A stretch of 52,307 bases of DNA from Microvirga sp. (GTDB lineage: Bacteria > Pseudomonadota > Alphaproteobacteria > Rhizobiales > Beijerinckiaceae), in the NCBI GenBank assembly GCA_029266525.1, contig JAQSWQ010000025.1, positions 1 through 52,307 of the forward strand, in the 5' to 3' direction. Below, one piece after another: positions 6,772-15,365 of the stretch. The notes under the pieces are model-generated. The model was not told the origin of the DNA, made no database searches, and was given only the letters and a program-made list of their open reading frames with translations. Every line of letters begins with the position of its first letter. Positions within the stretch are counted from its first letter, which is position 1. A program made the translations under genes and the position numbers.

Positions 6772-7928
6772 GCCTCGACCAGCTCCGGCCATGGCACGAT
6801 CGTCGATTTCACCGTCTTCATGGCCATGGCGTCCGCAACCGCCTGCGACACGCCCTCCTCGGTGAAGGGGTAGATGGTCTGCATCTCGAGCCACGGGTAC
6901 TTGTCGCGGGCGCGATAGAGCATGTCGACGCCGAGCGGCAGGTCGTTGCCGGTGAAGGCCCAGGAGCCGAGCACGTTGAGGTCCTTGGCGCAGATGCGGT
7001 GCCAGGAGGTCTCGATCTTGCCGGCATCGGTGAACTGGCCCATCTCGACATAGGTGCCGCCGTCGCGCAGCATCTCGATGCCTTCCGGCCCGGCCGAAGG
7101 GTGGCCGGAGCAGTCCATCACGAGGTCGGCCCCGAAACCGCCGACGATCTCGCGGACGCGAGCGATGCGCTCCGCCGGCGTCTTCGCCTCCTCGATGTTC
7201 ACCGTCGCCTCGGCGCCGAACTTGCGCGCGAGCTTGAGCCGCGGCTCCTCCGGAGCGCCGACGCAGATCACCCGGCCGGCCCCCATCTCCTGCGCCGCCG
7301 CGACCGCGAGAATGCCGATCGGCCCCGAGCCCTGGATCACCACCGTGTCGCCCCAGCGGAAGCCGCCGGCGCGGGTCGCGCGGTTGAAGGCGCGGATGCA
7401 GGAGGTCAAAGGCTCCGAGAGCGCCCCGAGGCGCAAGCTCATGTCGTCGTAGAGCTTGTAGATCTTGGTGCCCGGCAGCATGTCGAGGTCGACATAGACG
7501 TATTCGGCCCAGCCGCCCCAGAGATGCGGCGGCTTGGTAAAGCCGAGATAGCGCCCGTAATAGACCGGCGTCAGGCACTTGTTGGCGTTCTCGGGATAGT
7601 GGACGCAGTAGTAGCAGCGGCCGCAGGGCATCAGCGGCGGGATCATGATCTTCGAGCCGACCGCGATCGGCTTGCCCATGAAATCGTCGTTGAGCGCCTC
7701 GCCCTTCTCGACGATCACGCCGCCGATCTCGTGGCCGAGCGTGAAGGGCCAGGGCAGCGGCTTCGGCCAGTGGCCTTTGAGAATGTGCTGGTCGGTGCCG
7801 CAGACCCCGCAGGCGCCGATCTTGATCAGCGCCGCGTTCTTCGGCACCGCCGGCCACGGCACGGTCTCGATCACCGGCTTGGCGCCGGGCCCGGCGAAGG
7901 TCGCGACGCGGATGTCGGGCTTTGCCAT
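6768..7928 (-). CDS. Zinc-dependent medium-chain alcohol dehydrogenase
   Basis: 386 residues from the ATG at 7928, which follows AGGAG; longer starts run into the palindromic repeat. Catalytic zinc ligands: Cys in GACGVCGTDQH and the His-Glu pair of FTLGHEIGG. The structural zinc site has all four cysteines (CGRCYYCVHYPENANKC). The Rossmann fingerprint is VIQGSGPIGILAVAAAQ, for NAD(P)H. This oxidises an alcohol, perhaps a polyol or hydroxy acid, to the carbonyl; the substrate is unassigned. It is followed with a 4-base overlap by a GNAT gene and preceded, across a tandem repeat, by a D-2-hydroxyacid dehydrogenase in the same direction, so the three may form one catabolic unit. Confidence 0.92.
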   Translation of the reverse strand: MAKPDIRVATFAGPGAKPVIETVPWPAVPKNAALIKIGACGVCGTDQHILKGHWPKPLPWPFTLGHEIGGVIVEKGEALNDDFMGKPIAVGSKIMIPPLMPCGRCYYCVHYPENANKCLTPVYYGRYLGFTKPPHLWGGWAEYVYVDLDMLPGTKIYKLYDDMSLRLGALSEPLTSCIRAFNRATRAGGFRWGDTVVIQGSGPIGILAVAAAQEMGAGRVICVGAPEEPRLKLARKFGAEATVNIEEAKTPAERIARVREIVGGFGADLVMDCSGHPSAGPEGIEMLRDGGTYVEMGQFTDAGKIETSWHRICAKDLNVLGSWAFTGNDLPLGVDMLYRARDKYPWLEMQTIYPFTEEGVSQAVADAMAMKTVKSTIVPWPELVEA

Positions 7929-7944
7929 TGCGCTCCTGCACTTG

Positions 7945-8128
7945 TCATCGCCGGGCTTGTCCCGGCGATCTCGATCGCATGCGCTCAGCCTGTCGGATCG
8001 GGATGGCCGGGACAAGCCCGGCCATGACAAAGACGAGGGTCTCATCGCCGGGCTCGACCCGGCGATCTCGATGTTAGGGGCTCAGCCTGTCGGATCGGGA
8101 TGGCCGGGACAAGCCCGGCCATGACAAA
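7945..8128. repeat. Tandem duplication of a palindromic repeat
   Basis: Two copies of an 87-base unit, 7945-8031 and 8042-8128, offset by 97 bases. Each begins TCATCGCCGGGCT, holds the internal palindrome CCGGG..CCCGG twice, shares CTCAGCCTGTCGGATCGGGA in the middle and ends GGCCGGGACAAGCCCGGCCA plus TGACAAA. The unit resembles the CCGGGACAAGCCCGG intergenic repeat common in Rhizobiales. It fills the gap between the hydroxyacid and alcohol dehydrogenase genes. Confidence 0.92.
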
Positions 8129-8136
8129 GGATAGAG

Positions 8137-9168
8137 CTACCGCCGCAGGAGCTCCCTGTTCACGCAATTCGCGAGATCGCCGGTCGCGAGCGTGCGCAGG
8201 ATGGTCTCCATGCCCTTTGCGCGCATGTCGCGGATCGAGGTCGGGCTGTAGAAGGCGGCGTGCGGGCTCAGGGTCAGGCGGCCGTCGAGCCAGGGCTCGC
8301 GGCGCGTCCAGGCGGCGATGAGCGGATGCTCGGGATCCGCGGGCTCGCGCGGCAGCACGTCGAGGCCGGCGGCCGCGATGCGGTCCTCGCGCATGGCGTC
8401 GTGGAGCGCGTCGAGATCGACCACCGCGCCGCGGGCGGTGTTGATCAGCACGGCGCCGGGCTTTGCCGCCGCGAGCGCCGCGCAGCCGATCAATCCGCGG
8501 GTCTCGTCCAAGGCCGGCGCATGAACGCTCACCACGTCCGACATCGCCATCAGCTCCTCGAGCGCAGCGCAGCGCACCGCGTCGACCGCGATCTCGTAGC
8601 CGGAAGGCAGGAAGGGGTCGTGGAAGGCGATCGTCATGCCGAAGGCGCGGGCGCGCGTCGCCGCGGCAAGCCCGATGCGGCCGAGCCCGACCACGCCGAA
8701 GACCTTTCCCCGCAGCCGCATCACCTTCGGCGCCACCGAATGGTGCCATGATCCGACCGGATCGGCGCGGAGCTTCTCGTGATAGGTCGCGGTGCCGCGC
8801 ACGAGCGCCAGCATCAGCGCGATCGCGTGGTCCGCGACCTCCGAGGTGCCGTAGTCCGGCACGTTGAAGACGGGCACGCCGCGCGCGCCCCAGGCGCGCA
8901 CATCGATATTGTCGAAGCCGACGCCCGAGCGCAGCACGGCGCGGACCTTCGGGTAGTCCTCAGGCGCACCGTCGACTGCGCGGTTCGCGGCGAAATGCAG
9001 GATCGCCTCGGCTCTCCGGCGCATCCCGGGCGGCACGGGATCGTCGAGCGCGGTCGCGACCGGCTGGACATGAAGCTCGGCGCGCTCGCCCGCGATCTCG
9101 CGCTCGAGGTCCGGCTCCTTGTGGGTGAAGTGGGAAAGGATGACGAGGGGCCGGGCGCTCACGAGCAT
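8137..9168 (-). CDS. D-2-hydroxyacid dehydrogenase (CtBP-like, NAD-dependent)
   Basis: 343 residues. The family layout is complete: split substrate domain with VLRSGVGFDNIDV, the Rossmann motif GVVGLGRIGLAAATRARAFG followed by an acidic HDPF, and the catalytic trio as Arg in INTARGAVVD, Glu in LPREPADPEHPL and His in LSPHAAFYS. The NVPDYGTSEVADHAIALML segment is typical of the C-terminal-binding-protein / phosphonate-dehydrogenase-like branch. It reduces a 2-keto acid to the D-hydroxy acid or the reverse; the exact substrate is not readable. First gene of a probable unit with the zinc alcohol dehydrogenase downstream, from which it is separated by the tandem repeat. Confidence 0.9.
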   Translation of the reverse strand: MLVSARPLVILSHFTHKEPDLEREIAGERAELHVQPVATALDDPVPPGMRRRAEAILHFAANRAVDGAPEDYPKVRAVLRSGVGFDNIDVRAWGARGVPVFNVPDYGTSEVADHAIALMLALVRGTATYHEKLRADPVGSWHHSVAPKVMRLRGKVFGVVGLGRIGLAAATRARAFGMTIAFHDPFLPSGYEIAVDAVRCAALEELMAMSDVVSVHAPALDETRGLIGCAALAAAKPGAVLINTARGAVVDLDALHDAMREDRIAAAGLDVLPREPADPEHPLIAAWTRREPWLDGRLTLSPHAAFYSPTSIRDMRAKGMETILRTLATGDLANCVNRELLRR

Positions 9169-9254
9169 GCTCGCTGAAGATTCGGGCGCCTTCGTCCATG
9201 GCCGGCATGGCGGCTGTCAAGCCGCGCCACGCGGCGGCAGCGGGATCTTGAAGC

Positions 9255-9647
9255 TCAGCTCCCGGCAGTGGGCCAGAACGTCCAGATCAGGAAGGCGGCT
9301 GCCGCGATCCAGATCGCGATGATGACCGCCGCTGCCGCGCGGCTGGTCGGCTTGCCTTCCGCCGCGACCGCCGCCGCACGATGCTCGGCCATGATCGCGG
9401 GCGGGATGAGCTTGACGGCCAGCATGATCCCGAGCGGAAGGACCACGAGCTCGTCCAGCTGGCCGAGGATCGGGATGAAATCCGGTATCAGGTCGATCGG
9501 GCTGAGCGCGTAGGCGGCGACAGCCGCCGCAACCGCCTTCGCGTACCACGGCACAGCGGGGTCGCGTGCCGCGAAGTAGAGCGCGACCACCTCTCGCTTT
9601 ATGCCCCTCGCCCAGGCCTTGAGAGACGAGAACCACGCCATCGCCAT
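9255..9647 (-). CDS. YkvA / DUF1232 membrane protein
   Basis: 130 residues. The DUF1232 signature YALSPIDLIPDFIPILGQLD is present at about residues 46-65, inside a hydrophobic hairpin that begins PWYAKAVAAAVAA and continues VVLPLGIMLAVKLIP. A further hydrophobic segment closes the C-terminus (VIIAIWIAAAAFLIWTFW). YkvA-type proteins are small membrane proteins with no fixed function. Alternative ATGs lie at 9647 and 9641. It is separated from the upstream low-complexity gene by a terminator, so it probably has its own promoter. Confidence 0.88.
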   Translation of the reverse strand: MAMAWFSSLKAWARGIKREVVALYFAARDPAVPWYAKAVAAAVAAYALSPIDLIPDFIPILGQLDELVVLPLGIMLAVKLIPPAIMAEHRAAAVAAEGKPTSRAAAAVIIAIWIAAAAFLIWTFWPTAGS

Positions 9648-9670
9648 TCCGCTTGCGACGGTGCAACAAA

Positions 9671-9696
9671 GAAAGGGCCGGTCTCCCGGCCCTTTC
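9671..9696 (-). terminator. Rho-independent terminator
   Basis: A 10-bp perfect stem (GAAAGGGCCG / CGGCCCTTTC) with loop GTCTCC. On the minus strand it comes 22 bases after the stop of the Ser/Gly-rich gene and is followed by a pyrimidine-rich TTTG. It should end that transcript before the YkvA gene. Confidence 0.85.
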
Positions 9697-9717
9697 CGTC
9701 GCTACTCGTGTGAGCCG

Positions 9718-10734
9718 TTACTGCGTGGCGGGCTTGCTGCCCGAGCCGCCGCTCGACCCGCCGCCGGTCGGGCTCATGCTCGAAGACCCGGACGAGCCGC
9801 CAGTCGACCCGGAAGCGCCAGAGCCGGACGAGCCCGACATGCCGCCGGACGAGCCCTGCCCGCCGGACGCGGTCGGGTTCGAGCCGCGCGAGGTCGTGCC
9901 GGTGGTATCCGGGTTCGATCCGCTCGAAGCGCTCGACCCGCTGGAGCCGCCGCGATTCGTGGTGGTCGTCTCGTTGCGGCTGCCGCTGCGCTGCTCGACC
10001 GAGGTGCCGGAGCGCTCGCGGGTGCTGGTGCCGACCGAGACGCCGGAGCGCTCGCGCACGCTCGTGCCGACCCCGACCGAGACGCCGGTCGAGGTCCGCT
10101 CGCGCACCGTCCGGCCGCTGCGCACCGAGACGCTCGCCGGCTCCTCGTAGGAGTGCACGACGGTGCGCTTGCCGCCGCGGACGACGTATTTCGGGGCGCC
10201 CTTCTTCTTCTTGACGACGACCTTCTTGCCCTTCTTCTTGCTGCTGACGACCGTGGTCGGCTCGTCCTCGACCGTGACGCTGCGCACGCTGCGCCGGCGA
10301 TTGATGGTCGTGACGCTCGGCTCCTCATGGACGGTGCGGCTGCGGACCGACACGCCGGTGCGCTCGCGGCTCTCGACGCCGACGCGCGTCCCGCTCTCCG
10401 TGCGGGTGCGGCTTTCGACGCTCGCGCCGCCGCGGCTCTCGCTCGAAGCGCCGATACGCTCGGAGCGGGTATTGGCGGCCGCGCCGGAGCGGTCCGATCC
10501 GCCGGACTGGCTCGACATCGAGCCGGACGAGCCTGACTGGCCGGAGGAGCCCGACATGGTGCCGGACGAGCCCGAGCTCGAGCCGCCGCTCGTCCCGGCG
10601 CTGCCGGACGAGCCGCTCGTGGGGCTCGCGCCCGAGCCGCCGGAGCTGCCCGAGCCGCTCGGGCTGGTGGTGGTCTGGGCATAGACGGCCGTGCCGATGA
10701 GCGCGGCCGCAAGCCCAAGCGCTAGTGTTTTCAT
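9718..10734 (-). CDS. Ser/Gly-rich low-complexity secreted protein
   Basis: 338 residues from an ATG at 10734 preceded by GAGGTGACG. Residues 1-19 form a signal peptide (MKTLALGLAAALIGTAVYAQ). The mature protein has a near-symmetric layout: a Ser/Gly flank (about 25-85), an Arg/Ser/Thr/Val section with repeated motifs such as RTRTESGTRVGVESRERTG (about 90-150), a Lys-rich core KKKGKKVVVKKKKGAPKYVV (about 165-185), a second Arg/Ser/Val section with VGTSVRERSGVSVGTSTRER (about 200-250), and another Ser/Gly flank to residue 338. No cysteine and no known domain. Probably a disordered exported protein, perhaps binding cell surface or polyanions; that is inference. Repeats make alignment-based searches unreliable. 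Confidence 0.78.
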   Translation of the reverse strand: MKTLALGLAAALIGTAVYAQTTTSPSGSGSSGGSGASPTSGSSGSAGTSGGSSSGSSGTMSGSSGQSGSSGSMSSQSGGSDRSGAAANTRSERIGASSESRGGASVESRTRTESGTRVGVESRERTGVSVRSRTVHEEPSVTTINRRRSVRSVTVEDEPTTVVSSKKKGKKVVVKKKKGAPKYVVRGGKRTVVHSYEEPASVSVRSGRTVRERTSTGVSVGVGTSVRERSGVSVGTSTRERSGTSVEQRSGSRNETTTTNRGGSSGSSASSGSNPDTTGTTSRGSNPTASGGQGSSGGMSGSSGSGASGSTGGSSGSSSMSPTGGGSSGGSGSKPATQ

Positions 10735-10891
10735 GGGACGTCACCTCGGTTCCGTGGGAACGGTAACCGGGGAACGTTTCGCTAATGCCGAGGTTCCGGA
10801 GATGCTGCCGCAAACAGCTTAGCAGCACGCAGGAACCGCTTGTTGCTGAACGAATATTCAGCCGCGCCAAGTACCGGCAAGCAGACGCCGT

Positions 10892-12267
10892 TTAATCGAT
10901 TGCGAGCTTCCGCTTCAGCATCTCGTTCACCGCCTGCGGGTTGGCCTTGCCGCCGGTCGCCTTCATGACCTGGCCGACGAACCAGCCGAGCAGCGTCGGC
11001 TTGGCCTTCGCCTGCTCGGCCTTGTCCGGGTTCGCGGCGATGATCTGATCGACCGCCTTCTCAATCGCGCTGGTGTCGGTCACCTGGCGCATGCCGCGGC
11101 GCTCGACGACCTCGCGCGGCTCGCCGCCTTCGGTCCAGACGATCTCGAAGAGGTCCTTGGCGATCTTGCCGGAGATCGTGCCCTCCGCGATCAGGTCGAC
11201 GATGGCGCCGAGCCGGTCGGCGGAGACGGGCGAGTCCTCGATGCCGCGGCCTTCCTTGTTGAGCCGGCCGAAGAGCTCGTTGATCACCCAGTTCGCGGCG
11301 GCCTTGCCGTCGCGGCCCTTGGCGACCGCCTCGAAATAATCGGCCGAGGCGCGCTCGCCGACCAGGACCCCGGCATCGTAGGCGCTGAGACCGTAATCCG
11401 CGATGAAGCGCGCCTTCTTGGCGTCCGGCAGCTCGGGCAGGTGCCGGGCAAGCTCGTCGACGTAAGCCTGGTCGAACTCGAGCGGCAGGAGGTCGGGGTC
11501 GGGGAAATAGCGGTAGTCGTGCGCCTCCTCCTTCGAGCGCATCGAGCGGGTCTCGCCCTTGCCGGGATCGAACAGCCGCGTCTCCTGGTCGATCGCGCCG
11601 CCGTCCTCGATGATGCCGATCTGGCGCCGCGCCTCGTGCTCGATCGCCTGGCCGATGAAGCGGATCGAGTTGACGTTCTTGATCTCGCAGCGCGTTTCGC
11701 GACGTAGGCTTTCGCCTCCTCGGAGGAGCGCAGGTCCGGCTTCGACACGATCTCCATGAGGGCTACGCCCGAGCGGTTGAGGTCGACGAAGCTCAAGCTT
11801 GGATGGAGGTCGTGGATCGACTTGCCGGCGTCCTGCTCGAGATGCAGGCGCTCGATCCCGACCGTGATGGTCTCGGCCTCGGCGACGTCGACCGTGACCT
11901 CGCCCTCGCCGACGATCGGGCTCTTGTACTGGCTGATCTGATAGCCCTGGGGCAGGTCCGGGTAGAAATAGTTCTTCCGGTCGAACACGCTCTTCAGGTT
12001 GATCTGCGCCTTCAGCCCGAGGCCGGTGCGGATCGCCTGGCGCACGCATTCCTCGTTGATGACCGGCAGCATGCCGGGCATCGCGGCATCGACGAAGGCG
12101 ACGTTGCTGTTCGGCTCGGCCCCGAACTCGGTCGAGGCGCCTGAGAAAAGCTTCGCCTCGCTCGTCACCTGGGCATGGATCTCCATGCCGACGATCACCT
12201 CCCAATCGCCGGTCGCGCCCTTGATCAGCTTCGAGCGGGCGGTGGGCGGGGAGACGGGGGCGTTCAT
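10892..12267 (-). pseudogene. gatB: gatB, Asp/Glu-tRNA amidotransferase subunit B, with an out-of-frame internal deletion
   Basis: From the ATG at 12267, 190 residues match GatB perfectly ([26 protein letters not shown], and [17 protein letters not shown]). At about 11692-11700 the frame is lost. GatB resumes in the next frame at [20 protein letters not shown] and continues intact to the C-terminal AsnRS-like helical tail and the TAA at 10892. About 36 codons that normally lie between AKAYV and TRCEIK are missing, including the conserved TCDGDMEKGSLRADVNVS segment of the catalytic domain. GatB is needed with GatA and GatC to make Gln-tRNA and/or Asn-tRNA in alphaproteobacteria, so a real loss would be very harmful without another copy; an assembly error is a serious alternative. 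gatA and gatC follow the usual sequence on the same strand further right. Confidence 0.88.
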
Positions 12268-12466
12268 GGTGGCGGTTCCGGAGGGTCTTTGCGGCAGTAA
12301 GAGCGATGCCGCGCGCCGGTCAACCCTGGCCGTGGCCGCGGCCTGATGCGGCGAAGTCCATTCGCCCGGCGCAGGGCAGCGGCGCAAGAATACTGCCGCG
12401 CTTCGATGAAACCGCCCCTGAGCCCCAGCGTTGTAGGGCCAGATGAACAAGGCTCAGGAGCGAACA

Positions 12467-12766
12467 ATGGATATGGATCGTGACAACAACCTCGCGCCGA
12501 CCCGGCCGAGCATGGTCACTGATCGTGACGTACGCGTTTACGATCGCGATACCGGCGGGTCGAATTTCCTGGCTTTTCTGATCGGCGGCCTGGTGATTGC
12601 GGTCGGTCTCTTGGCCTTCCTCTTCTATGACGGCGGCAACACGCGCGACGTGACGACCACCGGCTCGGTGACGCCGCGGATCGAGCGGCCGGGCTCGGAT
12701 GCCGCGCCCGCGCCTTCGATGCCGAGCCGTCCGGCCTCGCCCTCGGCTCCAGCGAATCCGCAGTAA
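12467..12766 (+). CDS. Small single-pass membrane protein, paralogue of the next gene
   Basis: 99 residues from the ATG at 12467, which follows CAGGAG; an upstream ATG at 12443 is less well placed. The N-terminus is polar and Arg/Asp-rich (MDMDRDNNLAPTRPS and TDRDVRVYDRDTGG), then one hydrophobic helix (FLAFLIGGLVIAVGLLAFLF, about 38-57) and a Pro/Ser/Ala tail ending PSAPANPQ. The layout and the ending match the neighbour at 12903, so the two are probably an old duplication. The N-in topology is likely. Function unknown. The gene pair lies between gatA and gatB on the opposite strand. Confidence 0.75.
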   Translation: MDMDRDNNLAPTRPSMVTDRDVRVYDRDTGGSNFLAFLIGGLVIAVGLLAFLFYDGGNTRDVTTTGSVTPRIERPGSDAAPAPSMPSRPASPSAPANPQ

Positions 12767-12902
12767 GCGTCTGATTTTGCTGCAGGATCGACGACGGGGC
12801 GTGCCCTGCTCCCTCGTGGTCCCCAGCTTTTTCCGCCGACCTAGGCAACAGGACTCGCTTCAGCGCGTTGTGCTGACGGGCAACCGACGAAAGGATGATC
12901 CA

Positions 12903-13274
12903 ATGGCTGTAGATCGGGACCCCTATGACCGCACCAATCCGGCGAACGCCCCGCTGGGCACCGGCCCGCTCGGGACCGGCATGTCGGACCGCACCGGCAT
13001 GACCAGCGACACCAGCCTCGACACCACGGGCGCCTATGGTGTGCGCCGCCGCGGCAATACCTGGGCCTGGGCGATCGGCGCCCTCGTGGTGCTGCTTGCG
13101 CTCTTCGCCCTGTTCGGAATGGGCGGCCGCGACGCCGACACCACGGCGAGCACTAACAACCGTCCAGCCGTAACCGCCCCTGCGGGCAGCGGCTCCGGCG
13201 GAACCACCGGTGCGACCGGCGCAACCCAGCCCGCTTCGCCGACCACCCCGGCCCGTCCGGCCAATCCGCAATAA
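12903..13274 (+). CDS. Small single-pass membrane protein, paralogue of the previous gene
   Basis: 123 residues from the ATG at 12903, preceded by AAAGGATGATCC. Polar N-terminus (MAVDRDPYDRTNPAN) with repeated GTGPLGTG and TGMT elements, then RRRGNTWAWAIGALVVLLAL and FALFGMGG as one membrane helix (about 51-73), then a Thr/Gly/Ala/Pro tail ending TPARPANPQ. It shares the acidic-basic head, single helix, Pro-rich tail and the terminal PANPQ with the protein at 12467. Function unknown. It ends just before a strong bidirectional terminator shared with gatA. Confidence 0.78.
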   Translation: MAVDRDPYDRTNPANAPLGTGPLGTGMSDRTGMTSDTSLDTTGAYGVRRRGNTWAWAIGALVVLLALFALFGMGGRDADTTASTNNRPAVTAPAGSGSGGTTGATGATQPASPTTPARPANPQ

Positions 13275-13300
13275 CGCGGATAGCGGCTTTTCGAGCGTCA

Positions 13301-13330
13301 GGGCCCGGCTTTAAGCCGGGCCCTTTCGTT
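13301..13330. terminator. Bidirectional terminator between the membrane protein gene and gatA
   Basis: Perfect inverted repeat GGGCCCGGC (13301-13309) and GCCGGGCCC (13315-13323) with a TTTAA loop, followed by TTTCGTTT on the plus strand. The gatA stop codon at 13311-13313 lies within the loop, so the hairpin overlaps the end of gatA. Confidence 0.85.
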
Positions 13331-14858
13331 TCAGCGCGGCGCTATCCCACCACGGCTCCGGCAGCACCATCCGCCCCGCCGCGTCCTCGATCACCTGCCC
13401 CGCCGCAAACAGCGTCTCCTCGTCGAAGGGCCGGCCGATGAGCTGGAGCCCGAGCGGCAGGCCCTGCGAATCGAGCCCGGCCGGCACCGCGATCCCGGGC
13501 AGCCCGGCCATGTTCACCGTGACCGTGAAGATGTCGTTGAGATACATCTCGACCGGATCGGCGGAGCCCTTCTCGCCGATCGCGAAAGCGGCCGACGGCG
13601 TCGCAGGCGTCAGGATCGCGTCGATGCCCCTGGCGTAGACTTCCTCGAAATCCCGCTTGATCAGCGTGCGGATCTTCTGCGCGCGCACGTAGTAGGCGTC
13701 GTAATAGCCGGCCGAGAGCACATAGGTGCCGATCATGACGCGACGCTTGACCTCGCGGCCGAAGCCCGCGGCGCGGGTCTTCTCGTACATGTCGATGACG
13801 TCGCGGCCGGGCACCCGCAGCCCGTAGCGGACGCCGTCGTAGCGCGCGAGGTTCGAGGAGGCTTCGGCCGGCGCGACGATGTAGTAGGCCGGCAGCGCGT
13901 ATTGGGTGTGCGGCAGCGAAACATCGACGATCTTCGCGCCCGCGCTCTTCAGCCAATCCGCGCCCTCGGACCACAGCCTCTCGATCTCGGCCGGCATGCC
14001 GTCGAGGCGGTATTCCTTCGGGATGCCGATCGTGAGGCCCTTCACGCCGCGCGAGACCGCCGCCTCGAAATCCGGCACCGGGATCTCGGCCGAAGTGGTG
14101 TCTTTCGGGTCGGGGCCGGCCATCGAGCGCAGGAGGATCGCGGCGTCGCGCACGGTGCGCGCGATCGGGCCCGCCTGGTCGAGCGAGGAGGCGAAGGCGA
14201 CGACGCCCCAGCGCGAGCAGCGGCCGTAGGTCGGCTTGATTCCGACCGTGCCGGTCAAGGCGGCGGGCTGGCGGATCGAGCCGCCGGTGTCGGTCGCGGT
14301 GGCCGCAAGGCAGAGCCGCGCCGCGACCGCCGCCGCCGAGCCGCCGGACGATCCGCCGGGCACGAGATGGGCGCCCTCGATCGCGCCCGACGAGCCCCCG
14401 GCATGCACGTTCGAACCCCGGCGCCGCCATGGCGAGACGACCGGCCCGAAGGCGCTCGTCTCGTTCGACGAGCCCATCGCGAACTCGTCGAGGTTGAGCT
14501 TGCCGAGCATCACGGCGCCGTCGTTCCACAGCTGCTGGGTGATCGTGCATTCGTATTGCGGCTCGAAGCCTCTCAGGATGTTCGAGCCGGCCGTGGTCTG
14601 AAAGCCCTTGGTGCAGAAGAGGTCCTTGATGCCGAGCGGCAGCCCTTCGAGGGCACCGGCCTCGCCCTTCGCGATACGGGCGTCCGAGGCTTGCGCCATC
14701 TCGAGCGCGCGCTCAGGCGTCTCGAGCACGAAGGCGTTGAGCGCCCGTGCCTTCTCGATCGCCGCCACGTGCGCCTCGGTCAGCTCGCGCGAGGAGAAGC
14801 GCTTGGCCTTGAGCCCGTCGCGGGCCTCGGCGAGGGTGAGGTCGGTGAGATCGGTCAT
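13311..14858 (-). CDS. gatA: Asp/Glu-tRNA amidotransferase subunit A
   Basis: 515 residues from the ATG at 14858 ([16 protein letters not shown]). GatA is the amidase of GatCAB: it releases ammonia from glutamine, which is channelled to GatB to amidate Glu-tRNA(Gln) or Asp-tRNA(Asn). The Ser-cisSer-Lys triad is intact: Lys78 (LGIKDLF), the GGSSGGS cis-Ser near 171 and Ser194 ([11 protein letters not shown]). The rest is standard, with [16 protein letters not shown] and the C-terminal [18 protein letters not shown]. One oddity: about 13 extra residues ([13 protein letters not shown], 152-164) sit just before the amidase signature, which partly repeat its GGSSG. gatC lies upstream, across a palindromic repeat; gatB downstream is separated by two genes on the other strand. 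Confidence 0.95.
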   Translation of the reverse strand: MTDLTDLTLAEARDGLKAKRFSSRELTEAHVAAIEKARALNAFVLETPERALEMAQASDARIAKGEAGALEGLPLGIKDLFCTKGFQTTAGSNILRGFEPQYECTITQQLWNDGAVMLGKLNLDEFAMGSSNETSAFGPVVSPWRRRGSNVHAGGSSGAIEGAHLVPGGSSGGSAAAVAARLCLAATATDTGGSIRQPAALTGTVGIKPTYGRCSRWGVVAFASSLDQAGPIARTVRDAAILLRSMAGPDPKDTTSAEIPVPDFEAAVSRGVKGLTIGIPKEYRLDGMPAEIERLWSEGADWLKSAGAKIVDVSLPHTQYALPAYYIVAPAEASSNLARYDGVRYGLRVPGRDVIDMYEKTRAAGFGREVKRRVMIGTYVLSAGYYDAYYVRAQKIRTLIKRDFEEVYARGIDAILTPATPSAAFAIGEKGSADPVEMYLNDIFTVTVNMAGLPGIAVPAGLDSQGLPLGLQLIGRPFDEETLFAAGQVIEDAAGRMVLPEPWWDSAALKRKGPA

Positions 14859-14867
14859 CGCAAGCTC

Positions 14868-14970
14868 GTCATCCCGGAAGCCGCGGAAGCGGCTATCCGG
14901 GACCCATCCCACGCCCGTGGTCTCGGGTCCCGGCTCTGCGCGGCCATCCGGCCGCTTCGGCCGGGACGAC
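14868..14970. repeat. Palindromic intergenic repeat
   Basis: About 103 bases flanked by GTCATCCCGG and CCGGGACGAC, near-perfect inverted ends. Internal arms GGCTATCCGGGACCCATCCC and GGGTCCCGG pair in part. It fills the gap between gatC and gatA. It looks like the ATCCCGG...CCGGGA repeats seen between Rhizobiales genes. Confidence 0.75.
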
Positions 14971-14983
14971 CCGTGAGGTTCGG

Positions 14984-15271
14984 CTATTCCACCACCTTTG
15001 GCACCAGGAAGAACTGGTCCTCGGTCGCCGGCGCGTTCCTGATGATCGCCTCGGCATAGCCGCCGTCGGTCACGCCGTCCTGCCGCTTCTTCATCGCCAT
15101 CGGCGCGACCGAGGTCATCGGCTCGACGCCCTCGACGTTCACCTCCTCGAGACGCTCGACGAAGGACAGGATGGCGTTGAGCTCGCCCTGGAGATGGGGG
15201 ACGTCGTCTTCCGTGACCGCGATGCGCGCGAGCCGCGCGATGCGGCGGACCGTCTGTTGGTCGACCGACAT
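14984..15271 (-). CDS. gatC: Asp/Glu-tRNA amidotransferase subunit C
   Basis: 95 residues from the ATG at 15271 ([20 protein letters not shown]), the usual GatC length. GatC wraps around GatA and GatB and stabilises the complex. The conserved [20 protein letters not shown] and VEPMTSVAP are present, and the C-terminal [16 protein letters not shown] is the usual ending. It precedes gatA on the same strand, so the pair is probably one transcript interrupted by a palindromic repeat. Confidence 0.93.
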   Translation of the reverse strand: MSVDQQTVRRIARLARIAVTEDDVPHLQGELNAILSFVERLEEVNVEGVEPMTSVAPMAMKKRQDGVTDGGYAEAIIRNAPATEDQFFLVPKVVE

Positions 15272-15365
15272 GAAGCGTTCCGATGGGAGTTGAGCCGCGG
15301 CGGCTATAGCACCGGCGGGTTTCGGCCCGCAAACGCGGCGATGGGCGGCGGGCCGGCTCGGCCGC

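Noticed and set aside
7945-8128. CRISPR-like array
   Set aside because: Only two long self-complementary units with a 10-base gap; spacing, length and number do not fit CRISPR.
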